NCBI GenBank assembly: GCA_900317955.1
Contig: ONIP01000042.1
Location: 1-45,954, forward strand
Source: an uncultured Bacteroidales bacterium
GTDB lineage: Bacteria > Bacteroidota > Bacteroidia > Bacteroidales > P3
DNA length: 45,954 nt
Reading direction: 5' to 3'
Shown here: piece by piece, positions 33,948 to 42,458 of the stretch
Layout of the letters: each line of letters opens with the position of its first letter
Position numbering within the stretch: position 1 is the first letter of the stretch
Program-made: the position numbers and the translations under genes
Notes under the pieces: model-generated
What the model was told of the DNA's origin: nothing
Seen by the model: only the letters and a program-made list of their open reading frames with translations
Database searches by the model: none

Positions 33948-36713
33948 TCAGGGTTTGCAGTATTTGAGTAGTTGTTCGGCGAGGCCGATGCTGTAGCCGT
34001 TGTTGTGGAAGAGTATGCGGCCGTGACGGTCGACCACTGCCACCAAAGGATATTCGTAGCTGTCAAGGTTGAGGGTTTTGGCAAGGGCCTTCTCGGCGGG
34101 GTCGACCACACCGGAGGCAATGCCTACTATGTCAGTGTTGGGCAGGCGGTTGAGCTCGCGGTTGGAAATGTCGGTAGTGACAAAAAACATCATACCGCCC
34201 CACTTGCGGAAAGCATCGCTGTATTGAAGCATTTCCTTGACGAGATGCTTGGCGGGTTCGCGGTGAGGTCCGAGGAAGGCAAGGATGCAACCCGTGGCAC
34301 CGGCATAGTCGGCAAGGTCGACGCCATCCATAAGCTCGAAGCCTTCGGGCATTTGCGGGAGCGATTTAGCATCGGCCATGCGGGGTATGAGCGGAAGCAG
34401 AACGATTTCTTTAGTGATCCTTTCGCCTGCTTTCACTTCGAAGAATTCCATGCGGCTGCGGACGGTGCCGTCGGAGTAACGATTGCCAGTGGACAGACAA
34501 TAAGTACCCGGTTCGAGGAGTATGGTGGCGGGGAAGGAGGCCATGCGGGGGTCGTCCTCGAAGTCGAAGGTGCGGAAGTCGCCGTTCTCAAGTTTTTGGA
34601 TAGTGAAGTGAGGGTAGTAGACGGGGGTGGCGGGGTCTTTCCCGTGGTATGTAAGTGTTAAGCAGGCAAGGGTGGGAAGGTCGGTTTGGTCGGACTGGTT
34701 AGACCATTCGGTTTTTTGCCATTTGGTGCCATTCCAAGTGTATAGAATGTTGGTGGCGTTGTCGAGGTAGGCGGGTATGCCAAATGCACGGCAGGCAGCC
34801 ACAAAGAAGATGTCACGGCTGTGGGGGTCGGCATGGCGCAGGCGGTACACGCCCATGGGCGAGATTGGGCAGTTGTAGTAGTTGCCAGTGTCGTCCACTG
34901 TAATGTTCTCGAGCGTCCATTGCTTCAAAGCCTCATAGTCTTGCTTATACTCTTCGGGCTGCAGCCTCTGCTTTACATACATCCGCCCATTATCGGACGA
35001 ATCAACCCAGTTTGCAAAATCGGTCATTCCCTTTAACAACGGCTGCCGCCAGTCGCGTACCAGCTCGTTGCTGATGCGGGCGGGGAGGATGCCCTTCTTA
35101 TACACGTCGTAGGTATAGAGGGCATTGGTGCAGGTGCCTTTGGTGTGGTCCAGCCAGTCGAAGCCAGTTTCGTGGGCTTGTAGCACATCGGCTGTGATGT
35201 CGCGCAGGTCTTTGTCGGAATAGGATTTGAGATAATCGTAGATATGCTCGCCTGAGCGGTACTGGCCAGGCCAGTGCTCAAAGTATTTGTATATCTCGGC
35301 GTAGTTGCCTTCGGATTTTTGGACGATTTCCCACACTTGGGCATCGGAAAATAGCTTCTGGTTCCAGAGCCAGTCCTTGGGGAGGTAACTCTTGAAGTTG
35401 TCCTTGGTGGGGAAGGTGGAGGTGTAAGCGTTACGGAGAGAGTCCTCGTAGGCGATGCGGCGGGCGTTGGCGGCTTGTTCTTGTTCGGTGGCAGTGACTT
35501 TGGGAGTGCCGGGTGCTGGAGGGACTATTTCTAAGAGAAGAATGTCGGACTGTTCGGACGTGTCAGACTGGTCGGACAGGGTCAATGTGAGGGTGCTGTC
35601 TTTTCTTACATCAAGTTTCTGGAAGGTGTAGCGGGTGCCGTCGGTTGCCCAGATTAGGATGTCTCCTAAGCCGGTGGTTAGGGAGGCCTGGCCTTTGGCA
35701 TTGGTGGTATAGGTGGCTAAGGTATAGTACTCGGCGTAGTTGTACATCTTGAATTTGACGGTGGCACCTTGGAGGGGTTTGCCGTCGGAGCTGCAGACGG
35801 TAGCGGTGACGCGACGGGTGGGTGCGTAGTGGCTAAGAAGGTTAAGCTCGCTGTAGAGGGCGGTTTGTTTTACCACCTCCTCGTCGCCATGGTAGCGGCC
35901 AAAGGCTTTGGAATGAACCATAAGGCAACGGGTGGAGGGAATGGCGAACCATCCCATGTTGAGCTTGGGGTCGGGCTCGCAGGCACCAAGGAACTTCCAT
36001 TCGCCGCCTTTGCCGTCGGGGTTGGCAATCCAGACTTCGACCCAAGCGTGGTTGTCGTCGCAGTGTGCCCAGCGGGGGGTATAGCACTGGCGGGAAGGAA
36101 TGCCCACTGAGCGGAGGGCGGTGACGGCAAAGGTGCTCTCCTCACCGCAACGGCCAAGGGAGGTGCGCAGGGTGGCGAGAGGTGCCGAGGTGCGGCTGTC
36201 GGCAGCACGGTAGGCAACATGCTCGTGACACCAATGGTTGACCTCGAGAGCAGCCTGCTCCATGGTCATGCCTTGCACACGCTCCTTAAGTTGGTGGAAC
36301 ATGTACTGGCGGGCGGTGTCGAGGTTCTCGTTATTGACGCGATAGACCAATACGAAATGACGGAAGATGTCTTCGGGAACGGCCTTGCCCCATGGCATTT
36401 GCTCGCGGGCAGTGAAGGCATAGCGCACTTGGTCGAGGAAGAAGTCGGGAGTATAGTCGGCGAGGTCGCTATAAGGCATGTAGGCATAGAGGAACTGCAT
36501 GGCCTCTTTCTCTGCTCTACAGAGGGTGTCGAGAGAAGAGAGTTGAGGGTTGAGGGTTGGGAGTTGGGAGAGGCGGGCTTCGTAGTCCTGTTCTACTTGG
36601 TGGCGATAGGTGCGGTCGGTGAGGAAGTGAGGATTGCGGTTGCAGGAGGAGAAGATGAGTAGAACGGAAAGAAGAAATAAAAAGGATAGGTGGGGTTTAC
36701 TGATTGTTTTCAT
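33948..36713 (-). CDS. Lipoprotein with transglutaminase-like and thioredoxin-like domains
   Basis: I start it at ATG 36713 (MKTISKPHLSFLFLLSVLLI): the longer upstream open frame overlaps cutC. A lipobox FSSC puts the lipidated Cys at residue 24. The transglutaminase-like core holds Cys189 (LGRCGEES), His222 (NHAWVEVW) and Asp233 (ANPDGKGG) as a triad. An Ig-like/carboxypeptidase-regulatory segment follows (about 345-420, VTATVCSSDGKPLQGATVKF), then a second helical region, and the last 130 residues resemble a thioredoxin fold (GCILAFLGPHREPAKH ... YPLVAVVDRHGRILF) without a CxxC motif. Length is 921 aa. The start overlaps the cutC stop by 4 nt. Three internal tandem-repeat tracts are described separately. 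Substrate and role are unknown. Confidence 0.85.
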   Translation of the reverse strand: MKTISKPHLSFLFLLSVLLIFSSCNRNPHFLTDRTYRHQVEQDYEARLSQLPTLNPQLSSLDTLCRAEKEAMQFLYAYMPYSDLADYTPDFFLDQVRYAFTAREQMPWGKAVPEDIFRHFVLVYRVNNENLDTARQYMFHQLKERVQGMTMEQAALEVNHWCHEHVAYRAADSRTSAPLATLRTSLGRCGEESTFAVTALRSVGIPSRQCYTPRWAHCDDNHAWVEVWIANPDGKGGEWKFLGACEPDPKLNMGWFAIPSTRCLMVHSKAFGRYHGDEEVVKQTALYSELNLLSHYAPTRRVTATVCSSDGKPLQGATVKFKMYNYAEYYTLATYTTNAKGQASLTTGLGDILIWATDGTRYTFQKLDVRKDSTLTLTLSDQSDTSEQSDILLLEIVPPAPGTPKVTATEQEQAANARRIAYEDSLRNAYTSTFPTKDNFKSYLPKDWLWNQKLFSDAQVWEIVQKSEGNYAEIYKYFEHWPGQYRSGEHIYDYLKSYSDKDLRDITADVLQAHETGFDWLDHTKGTCTNALYTYDVYKKGILPARISNELVRDWRQPLLKGMTDFANWVDSSDNGRMYVKQRLQPEEYKQDYEALKQWTLENITVDDTGNYYNCPISPMGVYRLRHADPHSRDIFFVAACRAFGIPAYLDNATNILYTWNGTKWQKTEWSNQSDQTDLPTLACLTLTYHGKDPATPVYYPHFTIQKLENGDFRTFDFEDDPRMASFPATILLEPGTYCLSTGNRYSDGTVRSRMEFFEVKAGERITKEIVLLPLIPRMADAKSLPQMPEGFELMDGVDLADYAGATGCILAFLGPHREPAKHLVKEMLQYSDAFRKWGGMMFFVTTDISNRELNRLPNTDIVGIASGVVDPAEKALAKTLNLDSYEYPLVAVVDRHGRILFHNNGYSIGLAEQLLKYCKP
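34680..34706 (-). repeat. Three 9-bp tandem units inside the lipoprotein gene
   Basis: The plus-strand units are GTCGGTTTG, GTCGGACTG and GTTAGACCA, imperfect. They encode a NQSDQTD-type segment. This resembles the 9-bp tract at 35544. Confidence 0.6.
35544..35579 (-). repeat. Four 9-bp tandem units inside the lipoprotein gene
   Basis: The plus-strand units are GTCGGACTG, TTCGGACGT, GTCAGACTG and GTCGGACAG. They encode LSDQSDTSEQSD, a low-complexity insert between the Ig-like segment and the next helical domain. Being multiples of three, copy changes keep the frame. Confidence 0.75.
36540..36567 (-). repeat. Four 7-bp tandem units inside the lipoprotein gene
   Basis: The plus-strand units are GAGTTGA, GGGTTGA, GGGTTGG and GAGTTGG, encoding SQLPTLNPQLSSL near the N-terminus of the mature lipoprotein. 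The unit resembles the TTGAGAA motif of the hairpin at 19773. A gain or loss of one unit would shift the frame. Confidence 0.7.
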
Positions 36714-37390
36714 TGGGATATGGATTTGATGAGTTGCTTGACTGTTTCGGTGTCGGTTTCTACTGTGCCGTTGGGCAGGGTGTGTTTGCAGGAGCCGTGG
36801 ATTTCGGTGACGCCTGTTTGCTGGACAATGCGAAGGGCGTTGGCGGGAGTGACGCCTGCACCGGCGAGGATGATGATGCGGCCAGCGGCTGCGGATTGGA
36901 GTGCACGGAGGGTGGGGATGCCCTGTTCGGCGTTGGGGGCGCAGCCGGAGGTTAGGATGCGATGGCAACCGCAGCGGATGACCGCTTCGAGAGCCTGGAG
37001 AGGGTCTTGGCGGATTTCGTCGAAGGCGCGATGGAAAGTAACCTGCATGGGGGCGGCCAGTTGGACGATGTGGCGGGTGCGAGGTTCGTCGATGGTGCCG
37101 TCGGCGGTGAGGAAGCCCACGACGACCGAAGGAACACCGAAGGAACGGCACTGTTCTACATCATGGCAGATGCGCTCATAGTCCTCGTCAGAATAGTGGA
37201 AACCTACGTCGCAGGGTCGAATGAGCACATGGGTGCGGAGACCAGGGAGTTGTAGGCAGGCACGGATGTCGTCCCAAGCGGGGGTGAGACCGCCCACATC
37301 AAGTTGGCGACATAGTTCGATGCGCTTGGCACCACCCTTGAGTGCATTGAGGGCAGAGGTATAGGAATTGGCACATATTTCTACTTCCAT
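36710..37390 (-). CDS. cutC: CutC family protein (copper homeostasis protein homologue)
   Basis: The product is 226 aa from ATG 37390, starting MEVEICANSYTSALNAL, the standard CutC opening. The family signatures GGAKRIELCRQLDVGGLTPAW, LIRPCDVGFHYSDEDYE and THRAFDE/VTFHRAFDE are present, with RILTSGCAPNAEQG and ILAGAGVTPANA near the end, all from a TIM-barrel fold. The name comes from copper tolerance in E. coli, but the molecular function is disputed. It overlaps the lipoprotein gene by 4 nt and lies 16 bp after lpxK, so the three are one leftward operon. Confidence 0.9.
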   Translation of the reverse strand: MEVEICANSYTSALNALKGGAKRIELCRQLDVGGLTPAWDDIRACLQLPGLRTHVLIRPCDVGFHYSDEDYERICHDVEQCRSFGVPSVVVGFLTADGTIDEPRTRHIVQLAAPMQVTFHRAFDEIRQDPLQALEAVIRCGCHRILTSGCAPNAEQGIPTLRALQSAAAGRIIILAGAGVTPANALRIVQQTGVTEIHGSCKHTLPNGTVETDTETVKQLIKSISQ

Positions 37391-37406
37391 ATTCGGTATA
37401 AAGGTT

Positions 37407-38504
37407 TTAGAGGTTGAACTTGGTTTTGTGCATTCGGTCGAGGAATGAGACGTTCTTGCTGACGATGCTTTGGATGGTTTGGTCGAAATCGAATTCGAGG
37501 GAGGGTTGTATGGAGACTTGGATGGGGAGGACATAGACGGGGAGGCCAGCCATAAGGTCGGAGTTGGCCAGTTCGCGGAAGCGTACGGCGTCTTTCTCGG
37601 TGGTGAGGATTAGTTTGCGATTGCCTTTGAGCCGTTCGAATGACTTGCGTATGTGCTTGAGGTCGTTGAGCGTGAAACGGTGATGGTCGGCGTAGCGGAT
37701 GTGGACAGCTGAACAGCAGCTGGAGACATATTCGAACATGGGTTCGGGATGGGCGATGCCGGTGACAACCAGAGCTTCGTCGATAGTGTTGAGTGATAGT
37801 TGGTTGGTGCCCATGAGGGGGACGGGGTTGCAATAGAGAATCTGGCTGAAGAAGACTTTTTGATGGGGGCGCAGTTTGAGGCTGTTGATGAAGTTGTGGC
37901 GGTCGATGGGGTTGATGTTGGAGGGCGACTTGGTGACGATGACGATATCGGCGCGCCGACGTGCGGAGCGGAATTCGCGGAGATTGCCGAAGGGGAGGAT
38001 GTGGTCTTTGAAATAGGGGTTGCCATATTCGGTGAGGAGGATGTTGACGGTGGGCTTTAGATAGCGATGTTGGAAGACATCGTCGAGGACGATGAGTTGG
38101 GGTGCCGGGTCGCGCTTGAGGAGTTGGTGGACGCCTTCCACGCGTTTTTCGCACACGGCAACGGTAACGTTGGGAAACTTAAGGGCGAGCATAGAGGGTT
38201 CGTCGCCGAGACGTGAGGGGCTATGGCAGCCGTCGTCAAGGACGAAGCCAGAGGTTTTGCGACGGTAGCCCCTGCTGAGGAGAGCCGTTTCATAACTGCC
38301 GGACAAGAGACGGAGAAGGTATTCGACATGGGGAGTTTTGCCAGAGCCGCCAGTGCAGAGATTACCGACGCCGATGGTGGTTACGGGCGGGGCGGTCTGG
38401 GATTTGATGCCTAAAGCGAACAAGAGATTGCGGAAACATACGCCAACAGCATACCATACGGTAAGAGGGAAGAGAAACCAGGATATTGTTTTACGGAACG
38501 ACAT
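37407..38504 (-). CDS. lpxK: Tetraacyldisaccharide 4'-kinase LpxK (lipid A synthesis)
   Basis: The product is 365 aa from ATG 38504 (MSFRKTISWFLFPLTVWYAV), which has the usual N-terminal amphipathic/membrane helix; the upstream 87 codons are unsupported. The P-loop is TGGSGKTPH (51-59), followed by LLSRGYRRKTSGF, DDGCHSPSRLGDEPSML and the LDDVFQHRYL motif typical of LpxK. The enzyme phosphorylates the 4' position of lipid A precursor at the inner membrane. A -7 box at 38607-38614 probably drives it, leaving a leader of about 100 nt. Confidence 0.93.
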   Translation of the reverse strand: MSFRKTISWFLFPLTVWYAVGVCFRNLLFALGIKSQTAPPVTTIGVGNLCTGGSGKTPHVEYLLRLLSGSYETALLSRGYRRKTSGFVLDDGCHSPSRLGDEPSMLALKFPNVTVAVCEKRVEGVHQLLKRDPAPQLIVLDDVFQHRYLKPTVNILLTEYGNPYFKDHILPFGNLREFRSARRRADIVIVTKSPSNINPIDRHNFINSLKLRPHQKVFFSQILYCNPVPLMGTNQLSLNTIDEALVVTGIAHPEPMFEYVSSCCSAVHIRYADHHRFTLNDLKHIRKSFERLKGNRKLILTTEKDAVRFRELANSDLMAGLPVYVLPIQVSIQPSLEFDFDQTIQSIVSKNVSFLDRMHKTKFNL

Positions 38505-38606
38505 AATAATAACAACATAAAAATAACGTGTCAACGGCTCATGGACTATGCAAAACAGGGTGTCTGGCTTGTCTTGGGCGTAGGACGCGAGTTTTTTAAT
38601 CCGATG

Positions 38607-38614
38607 CAAAGATA
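38607..38614 (-). promoter_or_regulatory. -7 box of the lpxK operon
   Basis: The minus strand reads TATCTTTGC, a perfect -7 match. The -33 element is not clear. It lies about 70 bp from the divergent -7 box at 38687. Confidence 0.5.
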
Positions 38615-38686
38615 CACAAAAAAAACGACTTGACGGGTAAAATAATCTTTTTAATAAAAAAAACATCGTATATGAGAAAAAAAACG

Positions 38687-38694
38687 TATTTTTG
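38687..38694 (+). promoter_or_regulatory. -7 box of the flavodiiron cluster
   Basis: TATTTTTGCA matches the -7 consensus and lies 22 bp before ATG 38717. No TTG is at the expected -33 place, as is common when an activator is needed. Confidence 0.5.
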
Positions 38695-38716
38695 CAGTTA
38701 TAATTTATTGTACAAC

Positions 38717-39925
38717 ATGCAAAATTCACGACTGATAAACCAAGACCTATACTATGTAGGCGCAAGTGACAGAAAACTTGCCTTGTTTGAGAATATATAC
38801 CCTATTCCGCGCGGAGTATCATACAACAGCTATATGTTGATGGACGAGAAGACGGTGCTGCTTGACACCGCCGACGCTGCTGTGGGCGGACAGTTTTTTG
38901 AGAATGTGGCGGCAGTACTGAACGGCCGGAAACTGGACTACCTGGTGGTGAACCACATGGAACCCGACCACTGTGCCCTGATAGAGGACTTGTTGCTGCG
39001 CTATCCGGAGGTGACGATTGTCACTAACGCCAAAGCTGCAGCGATGATACGCCAGTTTTTCAACGTAGACATTGACAACCGCCTGCAAACTGTTGCCGAA
39101 GGGGCTACGCTGAACACCGGACGCCACACACTGACGTTTGTGATGGCACCGATGGTCCACTGGCCAGAAGCCATGGTGACCTACGATACAACGGACAAGG
39201 TTCTTTTCTCGGCCGATGCTTTTGGTACATTTGGAGCACTGAACGGTAACATTTTTGCCGATGAGGTGAATTTCGACCGCGACTGGCTGGACGATGCCCG
39301 CCGTTATTATATCAATATTGTGGGCAAGTACGGTGTACAGGTACAAAACCTTTTGAAGAAGGCTTCGGCACTCGAGATAAAGATGATTTGCCCGCTGCAT
39401 GGACCCATTTGGCGTGAAGACTTGGGATACTATATCGAAAAACATGTGAAATGGAGCAGTTACCAGCCCGAGGAGAAGGGCGTGCTGATTATTTACGGTA
39501 GTATTTACGGACACACTGCAGCTGCGGCAGAGAAGATGGCCTCCCTGCTAGCTGAGCACGGAGTGAAAGGCATTGCCATGTATGATGCATCACACACGCA
39601 CGTTAGCCAGTTGGTTAGTGAGTGCTTCCGCTACAGCCATGTAGTTCTTGCATCGTCGACTTACAATGCGGGAATCTTCACGCCGATTGAAGATTTGCTC
39701 CATGACCTGAAAGCCCACGCTTGGCAGAACCGGACGGTTGCCATTATCGAGAACGGAACTTGGGCGGCGCAGAGCGGGAAGCAGATGCGTACCCTTCTGG
39801 AGGAGATGAAGAATATCACCATACTGGGTGAGGACATCAGTTTGAAATCGGCCATGAAAGAGAACCAGATTGAAGACATGAAATTCCTGGCCAACCTTAT
39901 TGTGGCAGGTTTGAACAACGAATAA
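38717..39925 (+). CDS. Flavodiiron protein (FprA-type)
   Basis: The product is 402 aa from ATG 38717 (MQNSRLINQDLYYV); the longer upstream frame would start inside the promoter. The N-terminal beta-lactamase-like domain holds the diiron site with the motif NHMEPDH (His80, Glu82, Asp84, His85), followed by APMVHWPEAM and CPLHGPIWR. The C-terminal flavodoxin domain (from about 258, IIYGSIYGHTAAAAEKM) binds FMN. Such enzymes reduce oxygen (or nitric oxide) to water (or nitrous oxide) with electrons from rubredoxin. The next gene supplies a flavin reductase-rubredoxin fusion, and rubredoxin follows, which fits an oxygen-scavenging chain in an anaerobe. Confidence 0.92.
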   Translation: MQNSRLINQDLYYVGASDRKLALFENIYPIPRGVSYNSYMLMDEKTVLLDTADAAVGGQFFENVAAVLNGRKLDYLVVNHMEPDHCALIEDLLLRYPEVTIVTNAKAAAMIRQFFNVDIDNRLQTVAEGATLNTGRHTLTFVMAPMVHWPEAMVTYDTTDKVLFSADAFGTFGALNGNIFADEVNFDRDWLDDARRYYINIVGKYGVQVQNLLKKASALEIKMICPLHGPIWREDLGYYIEKHVKWSSYQPEEKGVLIIYGSIYGHTAAAAEKMASLLAEHGVKGIAMYDASHTHVSQLVSECFRYSHVVLASSTYNAGIFTPIEDLLHDLKAHAWQNRTVAIIENGTWAAQSGKQMRTLLEEMKNITILGEDISLKSAMKENQIEDMKFLANLIVAGLNNE

Positions 39926-39981
39926 AGAATGTCACAGCAAGAACAGTCCGCCTAATATAAAACCTTAAAACGAGAAACATA

Positions 39982-40614
39982 ATGAACACCCACAACCAAA
40001 ATGCATTATTCAAGTTGAGCTACGGCTTATTCGTACTCACTGCCCGCGAGGGGAACAAAGACAACGGCTGCATTATCAATGTGGCATCCCAATTGACCGA
40101 TACCCCGCAACAGATGCTGGTATCGGTAAACAAACAGAACTACACACATGACATGATAGTCCGCACGGGGATGTTCAATGTGTCGCTGCTGACCGAACAC
40201 ACACCCATGAAGGTGATAGAGCATTTTGGTTTCCAGAGCGGGCGCGACGTGAACAAGTTCGAGAACTGCGAGGTGGAAATGCGTTCCAGCAATGGGCTGT
40301 TGTATGTGCCCCGCTACACCAATGCCTATATCAGCGGGAAGGTGAGCCAGATGGTTGACTTAGGGACACACACGCTTTTTATTGCCGAGATAACTGAATC
40401 GGTGCTGTTGAATAGCGACCCTTCCCTTACATACGAGTACTACCACCAGAACATCAAGCCGAAACCCGCGGCGATGGCAACGCCTACCGGTGACGGAAAG
40501 ACACGCTGGGTGTGCCAGACGTGCGGATATGTGTACGAAGGCGACGAGATGCCCGACGACTTTATCTGCCCCTGGTGCAAACACGGCAAGGCCGACTTTA
40601 TACGTATGGACTAA
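39982..40614 (+). CDS. hrb: High-molecular-weight rubredoxin (flavin reductase-rubredoxin fusion)
   Basis: The product is 210 aa. Residues of about 1-150 form a flavin reductase-like (FMN-binding split-barrel) domain (ALFKLSYGLFVLTARE, GCIINVASQL, DMIVRTGMFNVSLLTEHTP). The C-terminal 38 residues are a rubredoxin ([30 protein letters not shown]) with both CxxC pairs. This fusion, called Hrb in acetogens, passes electrons from NAD(P)H through FMN to rubredoxin and on to flavodiiron protein. It lies 56 bp after the flavodiiron gene, as expected for that partnership. Confidence 0.9.
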   Translation: MNTHNQNALFKLSYGLFVLTAREGNKDNGCIINVASQLTDTPQQMLVSVNKQNYTHDMIVRTGMFNVSLLTEHTPMKVIEHFGFQSGRDVNKFENCEVEMRSSNGLLYVPRYTNAYISGKVSQMVDLGTHTLFIAEITESVLLNSDPSLTYEYYHQNIKPKPAAMATPTGDGKTRWVCQTCGYVYEGDEMPDDFICPWCKHGKADFIRMD

Positions 40615-40660
40615 GCGAACAAAAACGAATTATTAACAACCCATCAAATACCACAAAATC

Positions 40661-40819
40661 ATGGAAAAATATGTTTGCAATGTATGCGGATACGTCTATG
40701 ACCCCGCAGCCGGTGACCCCGACAACGGCATCGCCCCCGGCACCAAATTCGAAGACCTCCCCGCCGACTGGGTATGCCCACTTTGCGCGGTAGACAAAAC
40801 TCATTTTGAGAAACAATAA
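40661..40819 (+). CDS. Rubredoxin
   Basis: The product is 52 aa, the normal size. Both CxxC pairs are present: [19 protein letters not shown] and [13 protein letters not shown]. The second knuckle has Ala-Val-Asp where most rubredoxins have Gly-Val-Gly/Ser, an unusual variant. It binds one Fe(SCys)4 and should carry electrons to the flavodiiron protein or rubrerythrin. It is missed if only longer frames are considered. Confidence 0.9.
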   Translation: MEKYVCNVCGYVYDPAAGDPDNGIAPGTKFEDLPADWVCPLCAVDKTHFEKQ

Positions 40820-40840
40820 CCTTTTTAAACATTCAATATC

Positions 40841-41317
40841 ATGCTTAACAAAAAAGTAGCCGACTTGCTCAATGAGCAAATCAATAAGGAGCTCTACTCC
40901 GCTTATCTGTACCTTGACATGAACAACTATTTCCAGCAGCGCGGCCTCAACGGTTTCGCCAACTGGTATATGATTCAGGCACAGGAAGAGCGCGACCACG
41001 CCATGCTTTTCTACCAGTACATGCAGAACAACGACTGCAAAGTGACCCTCGACGCCATCGCCAAGCCCGACAAGGTCTTCGAGGAGTATGTCACTGCAAG
41101 CATCCACACCATCTATGATGCCGCTTACAAGGTGAAAGACTTCCGCACCATGCAATTCCTCGACTGGTTTGTCAAGGAGCAGGGCGAAGAGGAAACCAAC
41201 GCCCGCGACATGATCACTAAGATGGAACTCTTCGGAAACGACCCCAAGAGCCTCTACATGCTCAATCAAGAGCTGGCCGGCCGTACCTACAGTGCCCCCA
41301 GTTTGGTGTTAGACTAA
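40841..41317 (+). CDS. ftn: Ferritin (bacterial non-haem)
   Basis: The product is 158 aa. The ferroxidase ligands are recognisable: Glu17 (NKELYSAY), the EERDHA pair, and VKEQGEEE. The segment that in most ferritins reads as a long B-C loop and start of helix C is shortened by about 10-12 residues here (AIAKPDKVFEEYVT), yet the acidic ligand is retained. A short extension (RTYSAPSLVLD) replaces the usual C-terminus. It stores iron and limits Fenton chemistry. It lies 21 bp after rubredoxin and ends in a strong terminator. Confidence 0.88.
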   Translation: MLNKKVADLLNEQINKELYSAYLYLDMNNYFQQRGLNGFANWYMIQAQEERDHAMLFYQYMQNNDCKVTLDAIAKPDKVFEEYVTASIHTIYDAAYKVKDFRTMQFLDWFVKEQGEEETNARDMITKMELFGNDPKSLYMLNQELAGRTYSAPSLVLD

Positions 41318-41338
41318 CGGCTGTTTAGCCACACATTA

Positions 41339-41377
41339 CAGGTGCTGCCAAGATTCACTTGGCGGCACCTGCTTTTT
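41339..41377 (+). terminator. Rho-independent terminator after ferritin
   Basis: A 14-bp near-perfect stem (41339-41352 with 41358-41371, CAGGTGC.GCCAAG pairing with its complement) precedes a TTTTT run. It closes the flavodiiron-Hrb-rubredoxin-ferritin transcript. Confidence 0.88.
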
Positions 41378-41503
41378 AATACGCCTCTACGTCAGCAGCA
41401 AATTATCTTGTTGACCAACATTCGAAATAAGCTATATTCATGATGGCAGTATGAAACATAGTGTACAGAGGGTAAAAAATGGATGAAGAAAAAATATTTT
41501 CTT

Positions 41504-41531
41504 CATGTCGGGAAAAAGTAGTATCTTTGCA
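41504..41531 (+). promoter_or_regulatory. 28-bp shared promoter block, copy 1 (SDR gene)
   Basis: This block contains the -7 box TATCTTTG (41522-41529) and the preceding CATGTCGG plus GAAAAAGTAG. It is 27 of 28 identical to the block at 42459, before rubrerythrin. See findings. Confidence 0.7.
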
Positions 41532-41596
41532 TATAGAAAAAGTTGTTGATTAAGAGACAACAGGCAGAAACCCGTTAAATAGAAAATAGCGAAACC

Positions 41597-42427
41597 ATGT
41601 TGAAAAGGATTAAAAGATTAAAAAAGAAAATGAAGGCTTTGCGTGACTATCTCAAGTATGACGGAAAGATTACGCATTTGACCATGTCACAAATAAATTA
41701 TGGGGGTGTGCTTAAGGGAAAGAGGATTGTGGTTACAGGTGGCGGGAGCGGTATTGGCCTTGCCATGGCACGGAAATTTGTTAGCGAAGGAGCCGATGTT
41801 GTGATTACAGGACGCAATAAAGAAAAGTTAGAGCAAGCAAAGACAAGTATCAACGATACCCACTTACATATCTTGCAATGGGATGTAAGCGACATGTCGG
41901 TATTATCGGGTAAGATAAAAGAGTGTGCCGACATGATGGGAGGCATAGACATCTTTGTGAACAATGCCGCCTTTGTTGAGCGTAAACAGACGGGAGAGGC
42001 ATTCTATGACAAAACAATGGAAACCAACTTAAAAGCAGTTTACTTTATCTGCAAGGAAGTTGTGAACCATATGATTGCATGCAATGGAGAGAAAGGTGGA
42101 AAGATTATTAACATATCATCGCTGAATGGACACATGAGTTCGACTCACCCCTATTTTATATCGAAATGGGGAGTTAATGCACTGACGAAAGGATATGCCA
42201 AGGAGTATGCTGGGAACAACATCATTGTCAACGCGATAGCACCAGGTATTTGCGCAAGTTCGATAAACTACCAAGATGTAAACGAGAACGCTTATTCGGA
42301 CGGTACCCTGATAAATAGAATTGTGTTGCCAGAGGACATCGCTGAGGTGGCCTGTTTCCTTTGTTCAGATGCCGCCAATTGTATTGTAGGGCAGATTATC
42401 ACCGTAGACGGAGGCTTCACCCTGTAA
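41597..42427 (+). CDS. SDR family NAD(P)-dependent oxidoreductase
   Basis: The product is 276 aa. It has a Rossmann nucleotide-binding motif TGGGSGIG (47-54), VNNAA (121-125), and the catalytic set Asn144, Ser174/175, Tyr186 and Lys190 (YFISK). The C-terminal GQIITVDGGFTL is classic for SDR. The first 40 residues are a basic helical extension before the Rossmann fold; no signal peptide is seen. Substrate cannot be told from sequence. It has its own promoter with the 28-bp block, shared with the rubrerythrin gene, so co-regulation with the oxidative-stress genes is likely but the physiological link is unknown. Confidence 0.88.
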   Translation: MLKRIKRLKKKMKALRDYLKYDGKITHLTMSQINYGGVLKGKRIVVTGGGSGIGLAMARKFVSEGADVVITGRNKEKLEQAKTSINDTHLHILQWDVSDMSVLSGKIKECADMMGGIDIFVNNAAFVERKQTGEAFYDKTMETNLKAVYFICKEVVNHMIACNGEKGGKIINISSLNGHMSSTHPYFISKWGVNALTKGYAKEYAGNNIIVNAIAPGICASSINYQDVNENAYSDGTLINRIVLPEDIAEVACFLCSDAANCIVGQIITVDGGFTL

Positions 42428-42458
42428 CCTTTTGTATATTCTGCAAAAAATAATTCTC

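Noticed and set aside
36714..37151. N-terminal extension of the lipoprotein open frame over cutC
   Set aside because: The translation is Arg/His/Pro-rich nonsense, and a lipobox signal peptide starts at 36713. CutC is recognised in the overlapping frame.
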